From Serratia sarumanii (GTDB lineage: Bacteria; Pseudomonadota; Gammaproteobacteria; Enterobacterales; Enterobacteriaceae), in the NCBI RefSeq assembly GCF_029962605.1, contig NZ_CP124750.1:3906001-3970000 (forward strand): DNA of 64,000 nt, given 5' to 3'. Both the position numbers and the translations under genes were made by a program. Below the pieces are notes generated by a model. The model saw only the letters and a list, made by a program, of their open reading frames with translations, was not told the DNA's origin and did not search any database. Below are positions 20,669-30,906 of this stretch, one piece after another. Positions within the stretch are counted from its first letter, which is position 1. The number at the start of each line of letters is the position of its first letter.

Positions 20669-21314
20669 GGCAATGATGTGGTTGATGGCGCGTGGCGTGT
20701 GGGAAACCGTCATGATGACCTTTGTCTCCGGCTTCTTCGGTTTCGTGCTCGGCCTGCCGGTAGGTGTGCTGTTGTATGTCACCCGCCCGGGGCAGATCAT
20801 CGCCAACAACTCGCTGTATAAAATCCTGTCCGGGCTGGTGAACATCTTCCGTTCTATCCCGTTCATTATCCTGCTGGTTTGGATGATTCCGTTTACCCGC
20901 ATGATCGTCGGCACCTCTATCGGTCTGCAGGCGGCCATCGTGCCGTTGACCGTGGGCGCCGCGCCGTTCATCGCGCGCATGGTGGAAAACGCCCTGCTGG
21001 AGATCCCGTCCGGTCTGGTGGAAGCGGCGCGCGCCATGGGCGCCACGCCGATGCAGATCATCAAGAAAGTGTTGCTGCCGGAAGCCCTGCCGGGCCTGGT
21101 CAACGCTGCAACCATCACGCTGATCACCCTGGTGGGCTACTCCGCCATGGGCGGCGCAGTCGGCGCCGGCGGTCTGGGCCAAATCGGTTACCAATACGGT
21201 TATATCGGTTATAACGCCACAGTGATGAATACCGTATTAGTATTACTGGTAGTTTTGGTTTATCTGATCCAATTCTGCGGCGATCGCATCGTCAAAGCCG
21301 TTACCCATAAATAG
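20661..21314 (+). CDS. metI: Methionine ABC transporter permease
   Basis: Inner-membrane channel subunit of MetNIQ, 217 residues, with five predicted transmembrane segments as in the E. coli structure. The EAA loop that docks on MetN is [20 protein letters not shown] (about residues 114-133). The start ATG 20661 lies inside the last codons of metN. metQ begins 39 bases after its stop with AGGAAGGG as ribosome site. Confidence 0.97.
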   Translation: MSEAMMWLMARGVWETVMMTFVSGFFGFVLGLPVGVLLYVTRPGQIIANNSLYKILSGLVNIFRSIPFIILLVWMIPFTRMIVGTSIGLQAAIVPLTVGAAPFIARMVENALLEIPSGLVEAARAMGATPMQIIKKVLLPEALPGLVNAATITLITLVGYSAMGGAVGAGGLGQIGYQYGYIGYNATVMNTVLVLLVVLVYLIQFCGDRIVKAVTHK

Positions 21315-21353
21315 TTTCACAGCATGTTAATGCGAGTCTAATGAGGAAGGGAT

Positions 21354-22169
21354 ATGTCGTTAAAATTTAAATCCATCGCGGCAATTGGCGCACTGATCGG
21401 CTCTCTGGCTCTGGTGGGCTGCGGCCAGGATGAAAAGAATCCGAACCACATCAAGGTCGGCGTGATCGTCGGCGCTGAGCAGCAAGTGGCCGAAGTGGCT
21501 CAGAAAGTGGCTAAAGAGAAATACGGTCTGGACGTTGAGCTGGTCACTTTCAACGACTACGTGCTGCCTAACGAAGCGTTGAGCAAAGGCGATATCGACC
21601 TGAACGCCTTCCAGCACAAGCCATATCTGGATCAGCAGATCAAAGATCGCGGCTACAAGCTGGTGCCGGTCGGCAACACCTTTGTTTACCCGATCGCCGG
21701 TTACTCCAAGAAAATCAAATCGCTGGACGAGCTGAAAGAGGGGTCTCAGATCGCACTGCCTAACGATCCGACCAACCTGGGCCGTTCGCTGCTGCTGCTG
21801 CAGAAAGTCGGCCTGATCAAACTGAAAGACGGCGTTGGCCTGCTGCCGACCGTGTTGGACGTGACCGAGAACCCGAAAAACCTGAAGCTGGTTGAGCTGG
21901 AAGCGCCTCAGCTGCCGCGTTCCCTGGACGATCAGCAGATCGCACTGGCGGTGATCAACACCACCTACGCCAGCCAGATCGGCCTGACGCCGGCGAAAGA
22001 CGGCCTGTTCGTGGAAGATAAAGACTCGCCTTACGTCAACCTGCTGGTTGCACGCGAAGATAACAAAGATGCGGAAAACGTGAAGAAATTCGTGCAGGCC
22101 TATCAGTCTGACGAAGTGGACGCCGCCGCCAACAAAATCTTCAACGGCGGTGCGGTGAAAGGCTGGTAA
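21354..22169 (+). CDS. metQ: Methionine-binding lipoprotein
   Basis: Substrate-binding protein of the importer, 271 residues. A lipoprotein signal peptide ends in LVGC with Cys23; the following Gly-Gln is compatible with outer or inner membrane retention and is not decisive. The NlpA/MetQ fold is recognised by KVGVIVGAEQQVAEVAQ, NDYVLPNEALSKGDIDLNAF and IALPNDPTNLGRSLLLLQ. It closes the metNIQ operon; a hairpin follows after about 30 bases. Confidence 0.97.
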   Translation: MSLKFKSIAAIGALIGSLALVGCGQDEKNPNHIKVGVIVGAEQQVAEVAQKVAKEKYGLDVELVTFNDYVLPNEALSKGDIDLNAFQHKPYLDQQIKDRGYKLVPVGNTFVYPIAGYSKKIKSLDELKEGSQIALPNDPTNLGRSLLLLQKVGLIKLKDGVGLLPTVLDVTENPKNLKLVELEAPQLPRSLDDQQIALAVINTTYASQIGLTPAKDGLFVEDKDSPYVNLLVAREDNKDAENVKKFVQAYQSDEVDAAANKIFNGGAVKGW

Positions 22170-22201
22170 GCGCTTATTCGCCAATTTTATTCCTATAATT
22201 G

Positions 22202-22225
22202 CAAGACGGGCCAAGGCTCGTCTTG
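22202..22225 (+). terminator. Probable terminator after metQ
   Basis: CAAGACGGGCC pairs with GGCTCGTCTTG (one wobble, two-base gap), followed by only a broken T-run TTATTTCC. It would separate metNIQ from rcsF imperfectly. Confidence 0.6.
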
Positions 22226-22283
22226 TTATTTCCGCCATAGATTGCTTCAATAGCGCCACTTTCATTAAGGCAGAGGAATCTCA

Positions 22284-22688
22284 ATGCGTGTTTTACCTCT
22301 CTGTTTGTTAGCGCTCGCGCTGGCCGGATGTTCATCGCAGCGTATCGCGCCGTCCTCAACAAACAGCACCAGCAAGCCGACCACCACCAGCCCGGCCAAG
22401 ACCACGCCGGCCGCCCGCCCCGCTCCGGTAAAACTGTACAAAAGTGCAGAAGAGCTCGTGGGCAAGCCGTTCCGCGATCTGGGTGAAGTGTCTGGCGAAT
22501 CGTGCCAAACCACCGTACAAGACTCCCCACCGAATCTGGCCACCGCCCGTAAACGCATGCAAATCCGCGCGTCTTACATGAAGGCCAACGCCGTGCTGCT
22601 GCACGACTGCCAGATCGTCAGCGGCGTCGCCGGTTGTTACCAGCAGGCCGTCTGCCAGGGCTCGGCGCTTAACGTCTCGTCCAAATGA
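22284..22688 (+). CDS. rcsF: RcsF, outer-membrane stress-sensing lipoprotein
   Basis: Senses envelope damage and relays to IgaA and the Rcs phosphorelay. The 134 residues match the E. coli length. The signal peptide ends in the lipobox LAGC (Cys16). A Pro/Ser/Thr/Lys-rich linker (about 18-50), which in E. coli is threaded through BamA-porin complexes, precedes the folded domain. Four cysteines at 74, 109, 118 and 124 occupy the same positions as in E. coli, where they form two nonconsecutive disulfides. The stop overlaps the trmO start in ATGA, so the two genes are translationally coupled, as in E. coli. Confidence 0.96.
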   Translation: MRVLPLCLLALALAGCSSQRIAPSSTNSTSKPTTTSPAKTTPAARPAPVKLYKSAEELVGKPFRDLGEVSGESCQTTVQDSPPNLATARKRMQIRASYMKANAVLLHDCQIVSGVAGCYQQAVCQGSALNVSSK

Positions 22689-23392
22689 CCGAATTCGTTT
22701 TCGAGCAGATCGGCGTGATCCGCTCGCCGTATAAAGAAAAATTCGCCGTTCCCCGCCAGCCGGGGCTGGTCGAAGACGGTGGCGGCGAACTGCTGCTGCT
22801 GCCGCCCTACAACCAGGCGGAGGCGGTACGCGGCCTCAGCGATTTCAGCCATCTGTGGGTGATGTTCATTTTCCATCAAACCCTGGAAGGCGGCTGGCGG
22901 CCGACGGTGCGACCGCCGCGTTTAGGCGGCAATGCCCGCATGGGCGTGTTCGCCACCCGCTCCACCTTCCGCCCCAACCCGCTCGGCATGTCCCTGATCG
23001 AACTGAAAGGCGTGCGGGTAAAAAACGGCGACGTGGTGCTGGAGCTGGGCAGCCTCGATCTGGTCGACGGCACCCCGGTGGTGGACATCAAGCCTTATCT
23101 GCCGTTCGCCGAGAGCCAGCCGCAGGCCCGCGCCGGCTTTGCCCAGGCCGCGCCCGCCGGCGACATGCCGGTGCGCTTCGCGCCACAGGCCGAACAGCAG
23201 CTGCAGCAACATCAGGCGCGTTACCCACAATTAAGGCGTTTTATCAGCCAGGTGCTGGCGCAAGACCCCCGTCCCGCCTATCGTAAAGGAGAGGACGTCG
23301 AACGGGATTACGCCGTCTGGCTGCTGGATTTCAACGTGCGCTGGCGCGTCGTGGACGGTCATACCGAAGTGTTGGCACTCGACCCGCGTTAA
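22685..23392 (+). CDS. trmO: tRNA (N6-threonylcarbamoyladenosine-37 N6)-methyltransferase
   Basis: TsaA/YaeB-type beta-barrel methyltransferase that makes m6t6A at position 37 of tRNA-Thr(GGU) in E. coli. The 235 residues carry the family core IGVIRSPYKEKFAVPRQPGL, FSHLWVMFIFH, and ATRSTFRPNPLGMSL (the region that binds SAM), then DGTPVVDIKPYLPF. A C-terminal extension (about 150-235) is as in E. coli. It starts inside the rcsF stop codon, and I see no separate ribosome site stronger than those coupled to rcsF translation. Confidence 0.95.
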   Translation: MTEFVFEQIGVIRSPYKEKFAVPRQPGLVEDGGGELLLLPPYNQAEAVRGLSDFSHLWVMFIFHQTLEGGWRPTVRPPRLGGNARMGVFATRSTFRPNPLGMSLIELKGVRVKNGDVVLELGSLDLVDGTPVVDIKPYLPFAESQPQARAGFAQAAPAGDMPVRFAPQAEQQLQQHQARYPQLRRFISQVLAQDPRPAYRKGEDVERDYAVWLLDFNVRWRVVDGHTEVLALDPR

Positions 23393-23512
23393 AATTCCGC
23401 CGCCTCTCTTTTGGCGACCCGCTCGCGCTGGTAAACTAAACCACTTTTGTCACTTTTGGCCGCCACTCTGGCAGCCCGATGCAATTTGCAGTTCTAACGG
23501 AACCAAAACACC

Positions 23513-25231
23513 ATGCGTACTAGCCAATATCTGCTCTCCACTCTGAAGGAGACACCTGCCGACGCCGAAGTGATCAGCCACCAGCTGATGCTGCGCGCCG
23601 GGATGATCCGCAAGCTGGCCTCCGGTCTTTACACCTGGCTGCCGACCGGCCTGCGCGTTCTGAAAAAGGTTGAAAACATCGTTCGCGAAGAAATGAACAA
23701 TGCTAATGCGATCGAAGTGTCTATGCCGGTGGTTCAGCCTGCCGACCTGTGGCAGGAAAGCGGCCGTTGGGAGCAATACGGCCCCGAGCTGCTGCGCTTT
23801 GTCGACCGCGGCGACCGTCCGTTCGTGCTGGGCCCGACGCACGAAGAAGTGATCACCGATCTGATCCGCAACGAGATCAGCTCGTACAAACAGCTGCCGC
23901 TGAACTTCTTCCAGATCCAGACCAAGTTCCGCGATGAAGTGCGCCCGCGTTTCGGCGTGATGCGTTCCCGTGAGTTCCTGATGAAGGATGCCTACTCCTT
24001 CCATACCTCACAGGAGTCTCTGCAGGAGACTTACGACGCGATGTACGAAGCGTACAGCAAAATCTTCAGCCGCATGGGCCTGGATTTCCGCCCGGTGCAG
24101 GCCGATACCGGCTCGATCGGCGGCAGCGCCTCGCACGAATTCCAGGTGCTGGCAGACAGCGGTGAAGACGATATCGTGTTCTCCACCGGCTCCGACTTCG
24201 CCGCCAACATCGAGCTGGCGGAAGCGGTCGCGCCGGCGGCTCCACGCTCGGCGGCCAGCGAAGCGCTGCGCCTGGTGGATACGCCAAACGCCAAAACCAT
24301 CGTTGAGCTGGTCGAGCAGTTCCAGCTGCCGGTGGAAAAAACCGTGAAGACGCTGATGGTGCGCGCCACCGAAGAGAGCGGCCACAAGCTGGTTGCCCTG
24401 CTGGTGCGCGGCGATCACGAGCTGAACGAAATCAAGGCCGAGAAGCTGGCGCAGGTTGCCGCGCCGCTGACCTTCGCCACCGAAGAAGAAATTCGCGCCA
24501 TCGTCGGCGCCGGCCCGGGTTCACTCGGCCCGGTCAACCTGCCGATGCCGGTGGTTGCTGACCGCAGCGTAGCGGCGATGAGCGACTTTGGCGCCGGTGC
24601 CAACGTTGACGGCAAACACTACTTCGGCATCAACTGGGAGCGCGACTTGCCGCTGCCACAGGTGGCCGATATCCGTAACGTGGTGGAAGGCGACGCCAGC
24701 CCGGACGGTCAGGGCACGCTGCTGATCAAACGCGGCATCGAAGTGGGCCATATCTTCCAGCTCGGCACCAAGTACTCGGAAGCGATGAAAGCGACCGTGC
24801 AGGGCGAAGACGGCCGTAACCAGGTGCTGACCATGGGCTGCTACGGCATCGGGGTTACGCGCGTCGTGGCCGCCGCCATCGAGCAGAACCATGACGAACG
24901 CGGCATCATCTGGCCGGACGCCATCGCGCCGTTCCAGGTAGCGATCCTGCCGATGAACATGCACAAGTCGTTCCGCGTGCAGGCGCTGGCCGAAGAGCTG
25001 TACAACACCCTGCGCTCCCACGGCATCGACGTGATCCTCGATGACCGCAAAGAGCGCCCGGGCGTGATGTTCGCGGATATGGAGCTGATCGGCGTGCCGC
25101 ACTCTATCGTTATCGGCGATCGCAACCTCGACAACGAAGAGATCGAGTACAAGAACCGCCGCGTCGGCGAGAAGCAAATGATCAAAACCGGCGAAATCGT
25201 TGATTTCCTGCTGGGCCAGATCAAACGCTAA
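23513..25231 (+). CDS. proS: Prolyl-tRNA synthetase (bacterial type with editing domain)
   Basis: Class II aminoacyl-tRNA synthetase charging tRNA-Pro; 572 residues, the E. coli size. Motif 1 lies in [20 protein letters not shown]. Motif 2 is in [20 protein letters not shown] and motif 3 in [17 protein letters not shown]. Between motifs 2 and 3, about residues 220-410, sits the INS editing domain that clears mischarged alanine. The anticodon-binding domain is C-terminal ([14 protein letters not shown] onward). It is a single-gene unit with a clear terminator. Confidence 0.98.
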   Translation: MRTSQYLLSTLKETPADAEVISHQLMLRAGMIRKLASGLYTWLPTGLRVLKKVENIVREEMNNANAIEVSMPVVQPADLWQESGRWEQYGPELLRFVDRGDRPFVLGPTHEEVITDLIRNEISSYKQLPLNFFQIQTKFRDEVRPRFGVMRSREFLMKDAYSFHTSQESLQETYDAMYEAYSKIFSRMGLDFRPVQADTGSIGGSASHEFQVLADSGEDDIVFSTGSDFAANIELAEAVAPAAPRSAASEALRLVDTPNAKTIVELVEQFQLPVEKTVKTLMVRATEESGHKLVALLVRGDHELNEIKAEKLAQVAAPLTFATEEEIRAIVGAGPGSLGPVNLPMPVVADRSVAAMSDFGAGANVDGKHYFGINWERDLPLPQVADIRNVVEGDASPDGQGTLLIKRGIEVGHIFQLGTKYSEAMKATVQGEDGRNQVLTMGCYGIGVTRVVAAAIEQNHDERGIIWPDAIAPFQVAILPMNMHKSFRVQALAEELYNTLRSHGIDVILDDRKERPGVMFADMELIGVPHSIVIGDRNLDNEEIEYKNRRVGEKQMIKTGEIVDFLLGQIKR

Positions 25232-25250
25232 GCGACGAACGTCAGAAAAT

Positions 25251-25277
25251 AAAAAACCCGCTCAGGCGGGTTTTTTT
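25251..25277 (+). terminator. Intrinsic terminator between proS and nlpE, bidirectional
   Basis: AACCCGC (25255-25261) pairs with GCGGGTT (25266-25272). The stem is flanked by A6 on the left and T7 on the right, so it works for proS and for the converging nlpE. Confidence 0.9.
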
Positions 25278-25291
25278 ATATCCGAAATTGC

Positions 25292-25975
25292 TTATTTGCT
25301 GCTGCAGTTCTTGCTGCGGTCGAACGCGATTTTACCGTCCGGCACCAGCGCCTTTTCGGTCAGACCTTCCTCCATCGACGGCTGCACGCTGAAGTGCGCA
25401 CTGAACGTCAGGAATACCGGCTCACCGGCGGTCTTGTATGCTTTGGCGTAACCTTGCTCCAGCGCGATGTTGTTGTCCACCGGGAAGGTTTTGCCGGTCG
25501 CGCAGTCCTTGAAGACGGCCGCGTCCGCCATATAGGTGTAGCTGCCTTTCAACGTCATCGGCGTTTTAGGCAACGGCTTCTCAACCGGATCCAGGCGGTA
25601 ATTCAGCTTGGACTCGATCGGCACGCCGCTGCGATCCAGCATTTCCAGGCTCTTGCCCACCGGGCGGAAGTAGCGTTTTTCGCCGTTGCTGTCGGTCAGC
25701 ACCAGTTTATCCGCGGTGCGCGCCCATTTACCGTAATCGGCAAAGGTCTGATCGCCGTCTTTGGTGCCGCGATAGGTTTCCTGCAGCACGAAGGTGCCGT
25801 CCTCATCCAGGAACAGCGCCGTATCCAGACCGCCGCAATCGGCGCAAGGCAACACCCCTTGATAGCTCTGCGGCATCGGCTGCAGCGGTTGTTCCTTCGG
25901 TTGATAATGATTGTTGCATCCCAACAACGAGAGTGCGCCTGCCGCGAGGAACAGGGCTACCGTAATTTTTTTCAC
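25292..25975 (-). CDS. nlpE: NlpE, outer-membrane lipoprotein activating the Cpx response
   Basis: Surface- and lipoprotein-traffic sensor (also called CutF) that signals to CpxA. The 227 residues start with GTG 25975, preceded by GGAGAATAACT. The lipobox is LLGC with Cys20. The N-terminal domain has the CxxC motif Cys44-Ala-Asp-Cys47. The C-terminal domain has Cys158 and Cys224, the pair that in E. coli forms the DsbA-dependent disulfide monitored by Cpx. It is the last gene of a minus-strand group yaeQ-arfB-nlpE, 29 bases after arfB, as in E. coli. Confidence 0.94.
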   Translation of the reverse strand: MKKITVALFLAAGALSLLGCNNHYQPKEQPLQPMPQSYQGVLPCADCGGLDTALFLDEDGTFVLQETYRGTKDGDQTFADYGKWARTADKLVLTDSNGEKRYFRPVGKSLEMLDRSGVPIESKLNYRLDPVEKPLPKTPMTLKGSYTYMADAAVFKDCATGKTFPVDNNIALEQGYAKAYKTAGEPVFLTFSAHFSVQPSMEEGLTEKALVPDGKIAFDRSKNCSSK

Positions 25976-26004
25976 AGTTATTCTCCTACTGTGTTCATGT
26001 ATTC

Positions 26005-26418
26005 CTAAGTGCGAACCTTGCCACGCAGCGCCTTGGTGGCGCCTTTACGCGCCTTGCCTTCCAGGCGACGCAGTTTGGCCCCTTTCGTGGGCTTGGTCGC
26101 CTTGCGCGTTTTTTCCACCACCATCGCCTGCCGAATCAGCGCGGCCAGCCTGGCCAACGCCGCTTCGCGATTCAATTCCTGGCTGCGATACTCTTGCGCC
26201 TTGATAATCACCACGCCATCAGCGGTAATAAGATGATGATTCAGCGCCAGCAGCCTTTCCTTATAATACTCTGGCAGGCTGGATGCCCGGATGTCAAAGC
26301 GCAAATGGATCGCCGTTGAGGTTTTGTTCACGTGCTGGCCGCCCGCGCCCTGCGCGCGGATCGCCGTCAATTCCAGCTCATTATCCGGTATGGCTACGTT
26401 TCTTGACAGTTCAAGCAC
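26005..26418 (-). CDS. arfB: Alternative ribosome-rescue factor B (YaeJ), peptidyl-tRNA hydrolase
   Basis: Releases peptides from ribosomes stalled without a stop codon. The 137-residue protein has the release-factor catalytic motif Gly26-Gly27-Gln28 in [19 protein letters not shown]. It ends in a basic tail ([20 protein letters not shown]) that enters the empty mRNA channel in E. coli. The start is GTG 26418, three bases after the yaeQ stop; the family begins here (MxxxSRxVAIPD). Translation is probably coupled to yaeQ, since only a weak AGGTG precedes it. Confidence 0.95.
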   Translation of the reverse strand: MLELSRNVAIPDNELELTAIRAQGAGGQHVNKTSTAIHLRFDIRASSLPEYYKERLLALNHHLITADGVVIIKAQEYRSQELNREAALARLAALIRQAMVVEKTRKATKPTKGAKLRRLEGKARKGATKALRGKVRT

Positions 26419-26421
26419 CGG

Positions 26422-26970
26422 TCACACCTGTGCCTGCTGCCACTCGGCAAACTGGATTTCCAGACTATTCTGAGCATCGGACAGCCAAATAGTTCCCTCT
26501 TGCAACGTCGCCTGCAGCGTCATGGTGCGGCTGGCCAATGCCGTCAGGCGCGCCAGCTGTTCGTCGTCGAGGAAACGCACGCTCAGGTTCTTGTGGCCGG
26601 CCACCTTGCCCTGCATTCCCTGCCACCATACGTGCGCGGCGCGCTCGCCGTAAGCGTACAGCACCACGCGCGGCGACTGGTTGCAGGCCTTGCGAATGCG
26701 CTTCTCGTCGGGCAATCCCATCTCGATCCACATTTCCAGCCCATTGTGGTCGTTGCGCTGCCAGATCTCCGGCTCGTCGTCGGCGCTCAGCCCTTTGGTG
26801 AACACCAGCCGTTCGTCCGCATGGCAGATCCAGGCCAGCAAGCGCAGCATCATGCGCTGCTCGTTTTCGGACGGGTGTTGCGCCAGCGTCAGCGTGGCGT
26901 CGTGGTAGAAGTGACGATCCATATCAGCAATATTGACCGCGGCTTTATAAATGGTTGCTTTCAGCGCCAT
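26422..26970 (-). CDS. yaeQ: YaeQ family protein
   Basis: Conserved 182-residue protein of a small family with a fold reported to resemble PD-(D/E)XK nucleases; its function is not established to my knowledge. Conserved parts are [33 protein letters not shown] and the Trp/Glu-rich [16 protein letters not shown]. The start ATG 26970 has GAGGTCACC upstream. First gene of the minus-strand group with arfB and nlpE; the divergent neighbour is yaeP-rof. Confidence 0.95.
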   Translation of the reverse strand: MALKATIYKAAVNIADMDRHFYHDATLTLAQHPSENEQRMMLRLLAWICHADERLVFTKGLSADDEPEIWQRNDHNGLEMWIEMGLPDEKRIRKACNQSPRVVLYAYGERAAHVWWQGMQGKVAGHKNLSVRFLDDEQLARLTALASRTMTLQATLQEGTIWLSDAQNSLEIQFAEWQQAQV

Positions 26971-27067
26971 GGGTGACCTCGTTATTATCCGGCGACAGTG
27001 TACTTGATCAGGGCCGAACGCCGCCAGCGCGGCCCGGCCGCGGCAGTGCGAAAGGCGTGCCGGGGTG

Positions 27068-27097
27068 CTGATAACTCCATAACAGCTGTGCTATAGT
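27068..27097 (+). promoter_or_regulatory. Candidate promoter for yaeP-rof
   Basis: CTGATA (27068-27073), an 18-base spacer and TATAGT (27092-27097). The start of transcription would fall about 27104, giving an 80-base leader that contains the hairpin at 27121-27170. Confidence 0.4.
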
Positions 27098-27114
27098 CGT
27101 CTGGGATAGGATAA

Positions 27115-27634
<520 letters not shown>

Positions 27635-27684
27635 GCAGCGGTAACCCCATCCCAACAGGGCAGCCCAACGGCTGCCCTCGTCAT

Positions 27685-27999
27685 TTACGGCTTCAGGCTG
27701 GCGTAAAAGGCCGCCAGATCGGCGATATCGTCATCCGACAGCCCCGACACGTAGGCCTTCATCACCTCGGCCTGGCCGCCGTTGCGCTCCCCTTTCTTGT
27801 ACGCCTGCAACGCGTGCTGCAGGTACATGGCGTTCTGCCCGGCCAGATTCGGGTACATCGGCACCGTCACCTTGCCCTGCGCGCCGTGGCACGCCGCGCA
27901 GGCGGCGGCTTTCGCCTGGCCGGCCGCCGCATCCCCCGCCGCCAACGCCGGCAGGCTGAACAGGCCGGCGGCCAACAGCGTGATCCCCACAAACTTCAT
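27685..27999 (-). CDS. Small periplasmic class I cytochrome c
   Basis: 104-residue precursor of a monohaem cytochrome c (c553/c5-like). A Sec signal peptide ends at about Ala20 (LPALA, then AGDAAAG). The haem site is Cys34-Ala-Ala-Cys37-His38, and Met80 before [19 protein letters not shown] is the likely sixth ligand, a layout usual in this family. The ATG shares one base with the tilS stop codon (TAATG at 28001-27997), so it is translationally coupled to a tRNA-modification gene. E. coli has no such gene beside tilS. The electron partner is unknown; periplasmic electron carriage to an oxidase or peroxidase is only an inference. Confidence 0.9.
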   Translation of the reverse strand: MKFVGITLLAAGLFSLPALAAGDAAAGQAKAAACAACHGAQGKVTVPMYPNLAGQNAMYLQHALQAYKKGERNGGQAEVMKAYVSGLSDDDIADLAAFYASLKP

Positions 28000-29330
28000 T
28001 ATTGCTCCTCGCGATTATGATTTTTCTCCCAGCGCAGCCGCCACGGACGTTCGCCTTCCGGCACCTGCCCCGCCTCACAGACGAATACGCCCAGCGCGGC
28101 GATCAGCTGCTCATCATAATAAATCAACGGGATGCGTTCACGCTGCCAGGGTGGGATCCCCAGCTCCTGCCACAATTTTTTTATCGGCCGCGAATGGGCG
28201 CGCCCCACGATGCGCACCGCGCCCTGCACGCCGCCGAAACGAATGCTGATCCGCTGCGACGGCTGCGGCGCGCGCAGCGCCAGCTCGCCCTCACCCGCGA
28301 CAAGCCGCCCCAGCCCGTCCGGCAGCGCCAGCGGCTGATCAGGCTGCCAGGGCAGATGCACATCGCGCAGCGCCGCCAGCGGCGGCAACAGGTGCAACCG
28401 GCCGCGGAAACGGCGAATCTGATAGGCGCCGAGCTGCAGCTGCGGTTCGGCATCCTCCCGGCTGAGCGCCACCTCCTCCCACAGGCGCTGAAGCTGCTCA
28501 CGCGCCGGCATGGTGACGTTAAACAACGCGATCCAGCGCCGCAGCAAGGCGAAGCGCCGCACCGGCGAACAGTCCGTCAGGCCGTCGATCGCCAATGAGC
28601 GATCCGCCGCCAACAGGCTTTGCAGCGGTTCCGCCAGCAGTTCGTCCAGCAGCTGCTCCTGCTCGGCGCACAGGCCGGCGCTGCGCGCCACCGCCGAGGC
28701 GAAGTGCGGCCAGCGTTGATTGAGCTGCGGCAACACCTGCAAGCGCAGGAAATTGCGATCGAAGCGCGTGTCCTGATTGCTGTCGTCATCTATCCAGGCT
28801 AGGGCGTAGCGTTGCGCGTAGTTTTCCAACGTCTGGCGTGAGCAACCCAACAGCGGCCGCAACAGCAGGTGCTCGCCCAACGCGGTGCGCGCCGCCATCG
28901 CCGACAGCCCCGCCGGCCCGCTGCCGCGCTTGAGCGCCAGCAGGAAGGTTTCGCTTTGATCGTCGAGGTGTTGGGCGGTGAGCAGCGCTTCGCCCTCCGT
29001 TAGCGCGGCGCTGAAGGCGGCATAGCGCGCCGCGCGCGCCGCCGCTTCGATGCCGCCCTGGCGGGCGTCCACCTGCACGTGCGTCACCGTCAGCGGGATC
29101 TGCCAGTCGGCGCAGCGGCTGCGGCAATGCTCAACCCAGCGGTCGGCGAAGGCGCTCAGGCCGTGATGCACATGCAGCGCGCGCAGTTGCATTCCCGGAC
29201 GCCGGCGGCGCAACGCCGCCAGCACATGCAGCAGTACGCTGGAATCCAGGCCGCCGCTGAACGCCACCAGCAGCCGCTGCTGCGCGCCCAACTGGTCTGC
29301 CACCCGCGTCGTTAATTGATCAGTATTCAT
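27999..29330 (-). CDS. tilS: tRNA(Ile)-lysidine synthase
   Basis: Essential enzyme converting C34 of tRNA-Ile(CAU) to lysidine, giving AUA decoding and isoleucine identity. The 443 residues include the PP-loop ATPase motif [12 protein letters not shown] (about residues 24-35). They also include the conserved HVHHGL and [10 protein letters not shown], a central TilS domain (about 245-320) and the C-terminal domain ending in [18 protein letters not shown]. It is preceded by a short gap to dtpC upstream on the same strand and overlaps the cytochrome gene at its end. In E. coli the upstream neighbour is yaeR; here the cad block is between them. Confidence 0.97.
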   Translation of the reverse strand: MNTDQLTTRVADQLGAQQRLLVAFSGGLDSSVLLHVLAALRRRRPGMQLRALHVHHGLSAFADRWVEHCRSRCADWQIPLTVTHVQVDARQGGIEAAARAARYAAFSAALTEGEALLTAQHLDDQSETFLLALKRGSGPAGLSAMAARTALGEHLLLRPLLGCSRQTLENYAQRYALAWIDDDSNQDTRFDRNFLRLQVLPQLNQRWPHFASAVARSAGLCAEQEQLLDELLAEPLQSLLAADRSLAIDGLTDCSPVRRFALLRRWIALFNVTMPAREQLQRLWEEVALSREDAEPQLQLGAYQIRRFRGRLHLLPPLAALRDVHLPWQPDQPLALPDGLGRLVAGEGELALRAPQPSQRISIRFGGVQGAVRIVGRAHSRPIKKLWQELGIPPWQRERIPLIYYDEQLIAALGVFVCEAGQVPEGERPWRLRWEKNHNREEQ

Positions 29331-29386
29331 CGGTCGGCTTTGTCACTTCTACATAGCTGCACGTTAACCCCGCCTACCGTCATCAA

Positions 29387-30838
29387 TCAAGCATTAACCG
29401 TCCGTGCCTGGCGCCGCGTCAGCAGCCACCAACCGCCCAGCACCGCGATCACCGCCAGCGCGCATCCGGCCGCTCCCCAGCCAATCTGGGCGAAAATGCG
29501 GCCATACGCCTGCATCGCCGCCCCCTCGATGTGATCCTCGGCGGTCTGATTGGCGATAATGCCCGCCAGATAGTTGGCGATCGAGCCGGTCGCCAGCATA
29601 TAGATGCCGGTCAGCACGCCGGTGGCGCCGGGGATATTCAGCCGGGTGATCTGCGCCATCGCCACCGGATCGATAAACAGTTCGGCGAAGCCCATCACCG
29701 CCAGGCCGGCGATCATCAGCCCCATCGATCCCGGCCCGTGCAGCCGCGTATTGAGCGCCATCAGCGTAAAGCCGACGCCGATCAACAGCAGACCGAAGGC
29801 GAACTTGCACCAGATGCGCAGCGTGCGATCGCCCGTACCGTCGCCGTTCGCCAGCCATGCCAGCGCCACGCCGCCCAGCATCACCGCGCAGGCGTTAACC
29901 GACTGGAACAGCGCGGTCGGCACCGTCCAGCCGAACCAGCGCCGATCGACGAAGTGATCGATAAACAGGCTGATGGAGCTGCCGCCCTGCTGGGCGAAAG
30001 CCCAGAACAGCGTGCCCAGCAGCATCAGCACAACGATCTGCCACAGTCCCCGGCGCTGGCCGGCGTCCGCACGCAGCATAATGCGTGCCACCAGCACCAC
30101 CGCCGCCACGCACACCAGCCCGAGCAAATAGCCGGCCCAGTCGTGCACAAACAGCAGCGTGAAGAACAGCGGCGATGCCAGCAGCGCCGCCAGCAGCAAA
30201 CCCCAGTGCGGCAAACCCAGGCTTTTGGCGCGCATCAGCGGTGCATTCACGCCGCGGGTATGGCGGAAGTGGCGCCCGCCGAGCAGGAAGATCGCCAGGC
30301 CGGCGAACATGCCGATCCCGGCCAACGCAAAGCCGACGTGCCAGCCATAGCGCTCGGCCGCCAACCCACAGGCGATCGGCGCCAAAATGGAACCGACGTT
30401 GCCGGCGGCGTACAGCAGCGAGAAGCCCCCTTCGCGGCGCGAGTCGTGCGCCGGATACAGCTCGCCCAGCAGGCAGCTGATATTGGATTTGAACAGGCCG
30501 TAGCCGCAGATGATGATGGCCAGAGCCAGATAGAGCGACTGGGCGGAGACCGCACTCAGGCCGAGCACGATATGCCCCAGCGTCATCAGCGCCGCGCCGG
30601 CGATCACCGCGACGCGATTGCCCAGCAGGCGGTCGGCGAGCCAGCCGCCCAAAATAGGAGTGACATAAACTAACGAAGCGTAAGCGCTGTAGAGATCGAT
30701 GGCGTGGCTGTCGGTATAGCCGAGTTGGTGGGTCAGATAGAGAATCAGTAACGCACGCATGCCGTAAAAGCTGAAATATTCCCAAATTTGTATGGCTACG
30801 ACATAGTAAATTGCGCGCGGCTGTGAGGGTGTTTTCAT
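29387..30838 (-). CDS. dtpC: Dipeptide/tripeptide:H+ symporter DtpC (YjdL)
   Basis: POT-family inner-membrane peptide transporter, 483 residues, 12-14 transmembrane helices. The start [20 protein letters not shown] is nearly identical to E. coli DtpC, including the atypical [17 protein letters not shown] that replaces the classical ExxERFxYY motif. [13 protein letters not shown] and [17 protein letters not shown] are the PTR2 signatures. E. coli DtpC prefers lysine-containing dipeptides, which fits its place after cadA. It begins 68 bases after the cadA stop with GGGAG as ribosome site, and a hairpin lies in the gap, so it may be the third gene of the cadBA transcript. Confidence 0.92.
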   Translation of the reverse strand: MKTPSQPRAIYYVVAIQIWEYFSFYGMRALLILYLTHQLGYTDSHAIDLYSAYASLVYVTPILGGWLADRLLGNRVAVIAGAALMTLGHIVLGLSAVSAQSLYLALAIIICGYGLFKSNISCLLGELYPAHDSRREGGFSLLYAAGNVGSILAPIACGLAAERYGWHVGFALAGIGMFAGLAIFLLGGRHFRHTRGVNAPLMRAKSLGLPHWGLLLAALLASPLFFTLLFVHDWAGYLLGLVCVAAVVLVARIMLRADAGQRRGLWQIVVLMLLGTLFWAFAQQGGSSISLFIDHFVDRRWFGWTVPTALFQSVNACAVMLGGVALAWLANGDGTGDRTLRIWCKFAFGLLLIGVGFTLMALNTRLHGPGSMGLMIAGLAVMGFAELFIDPVAMAQITRLNIPGATGVLTGIYMLATGSIANYLAGIIANQTAEDHIEGAAMQAYGRIFAQIGWGAAGCALAVIAVLGGWWLLTRRQARTVNA

Positions 30839-30868
30839 GGAGGTCTCCCATCAGTCGGTGAACGGCAA

Positions 30869-30892
30869 AGGGGAAGCGCGAGCGCCTCCCCT
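30869..30892 (-). other. Hairpin between cadA and dtpC
   Basis: AGGGGAAGCGC pairs with GCGCCTCCCCT with one mismatch and a two-base loop. On the minus strand only TTT follows, so it is a leaky terminator or an RNA-stability element rather than a firm stop. Confidence 0.5.
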
Positions 30893-30906
30893 GTTATTGG
30901 CTGCGG

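Noticed and set aside
19598..21127. 509-codon open frame on the minus strand opposite metN-metI
   Set aside because: It spans two overlapping conserved genes and has no family features.
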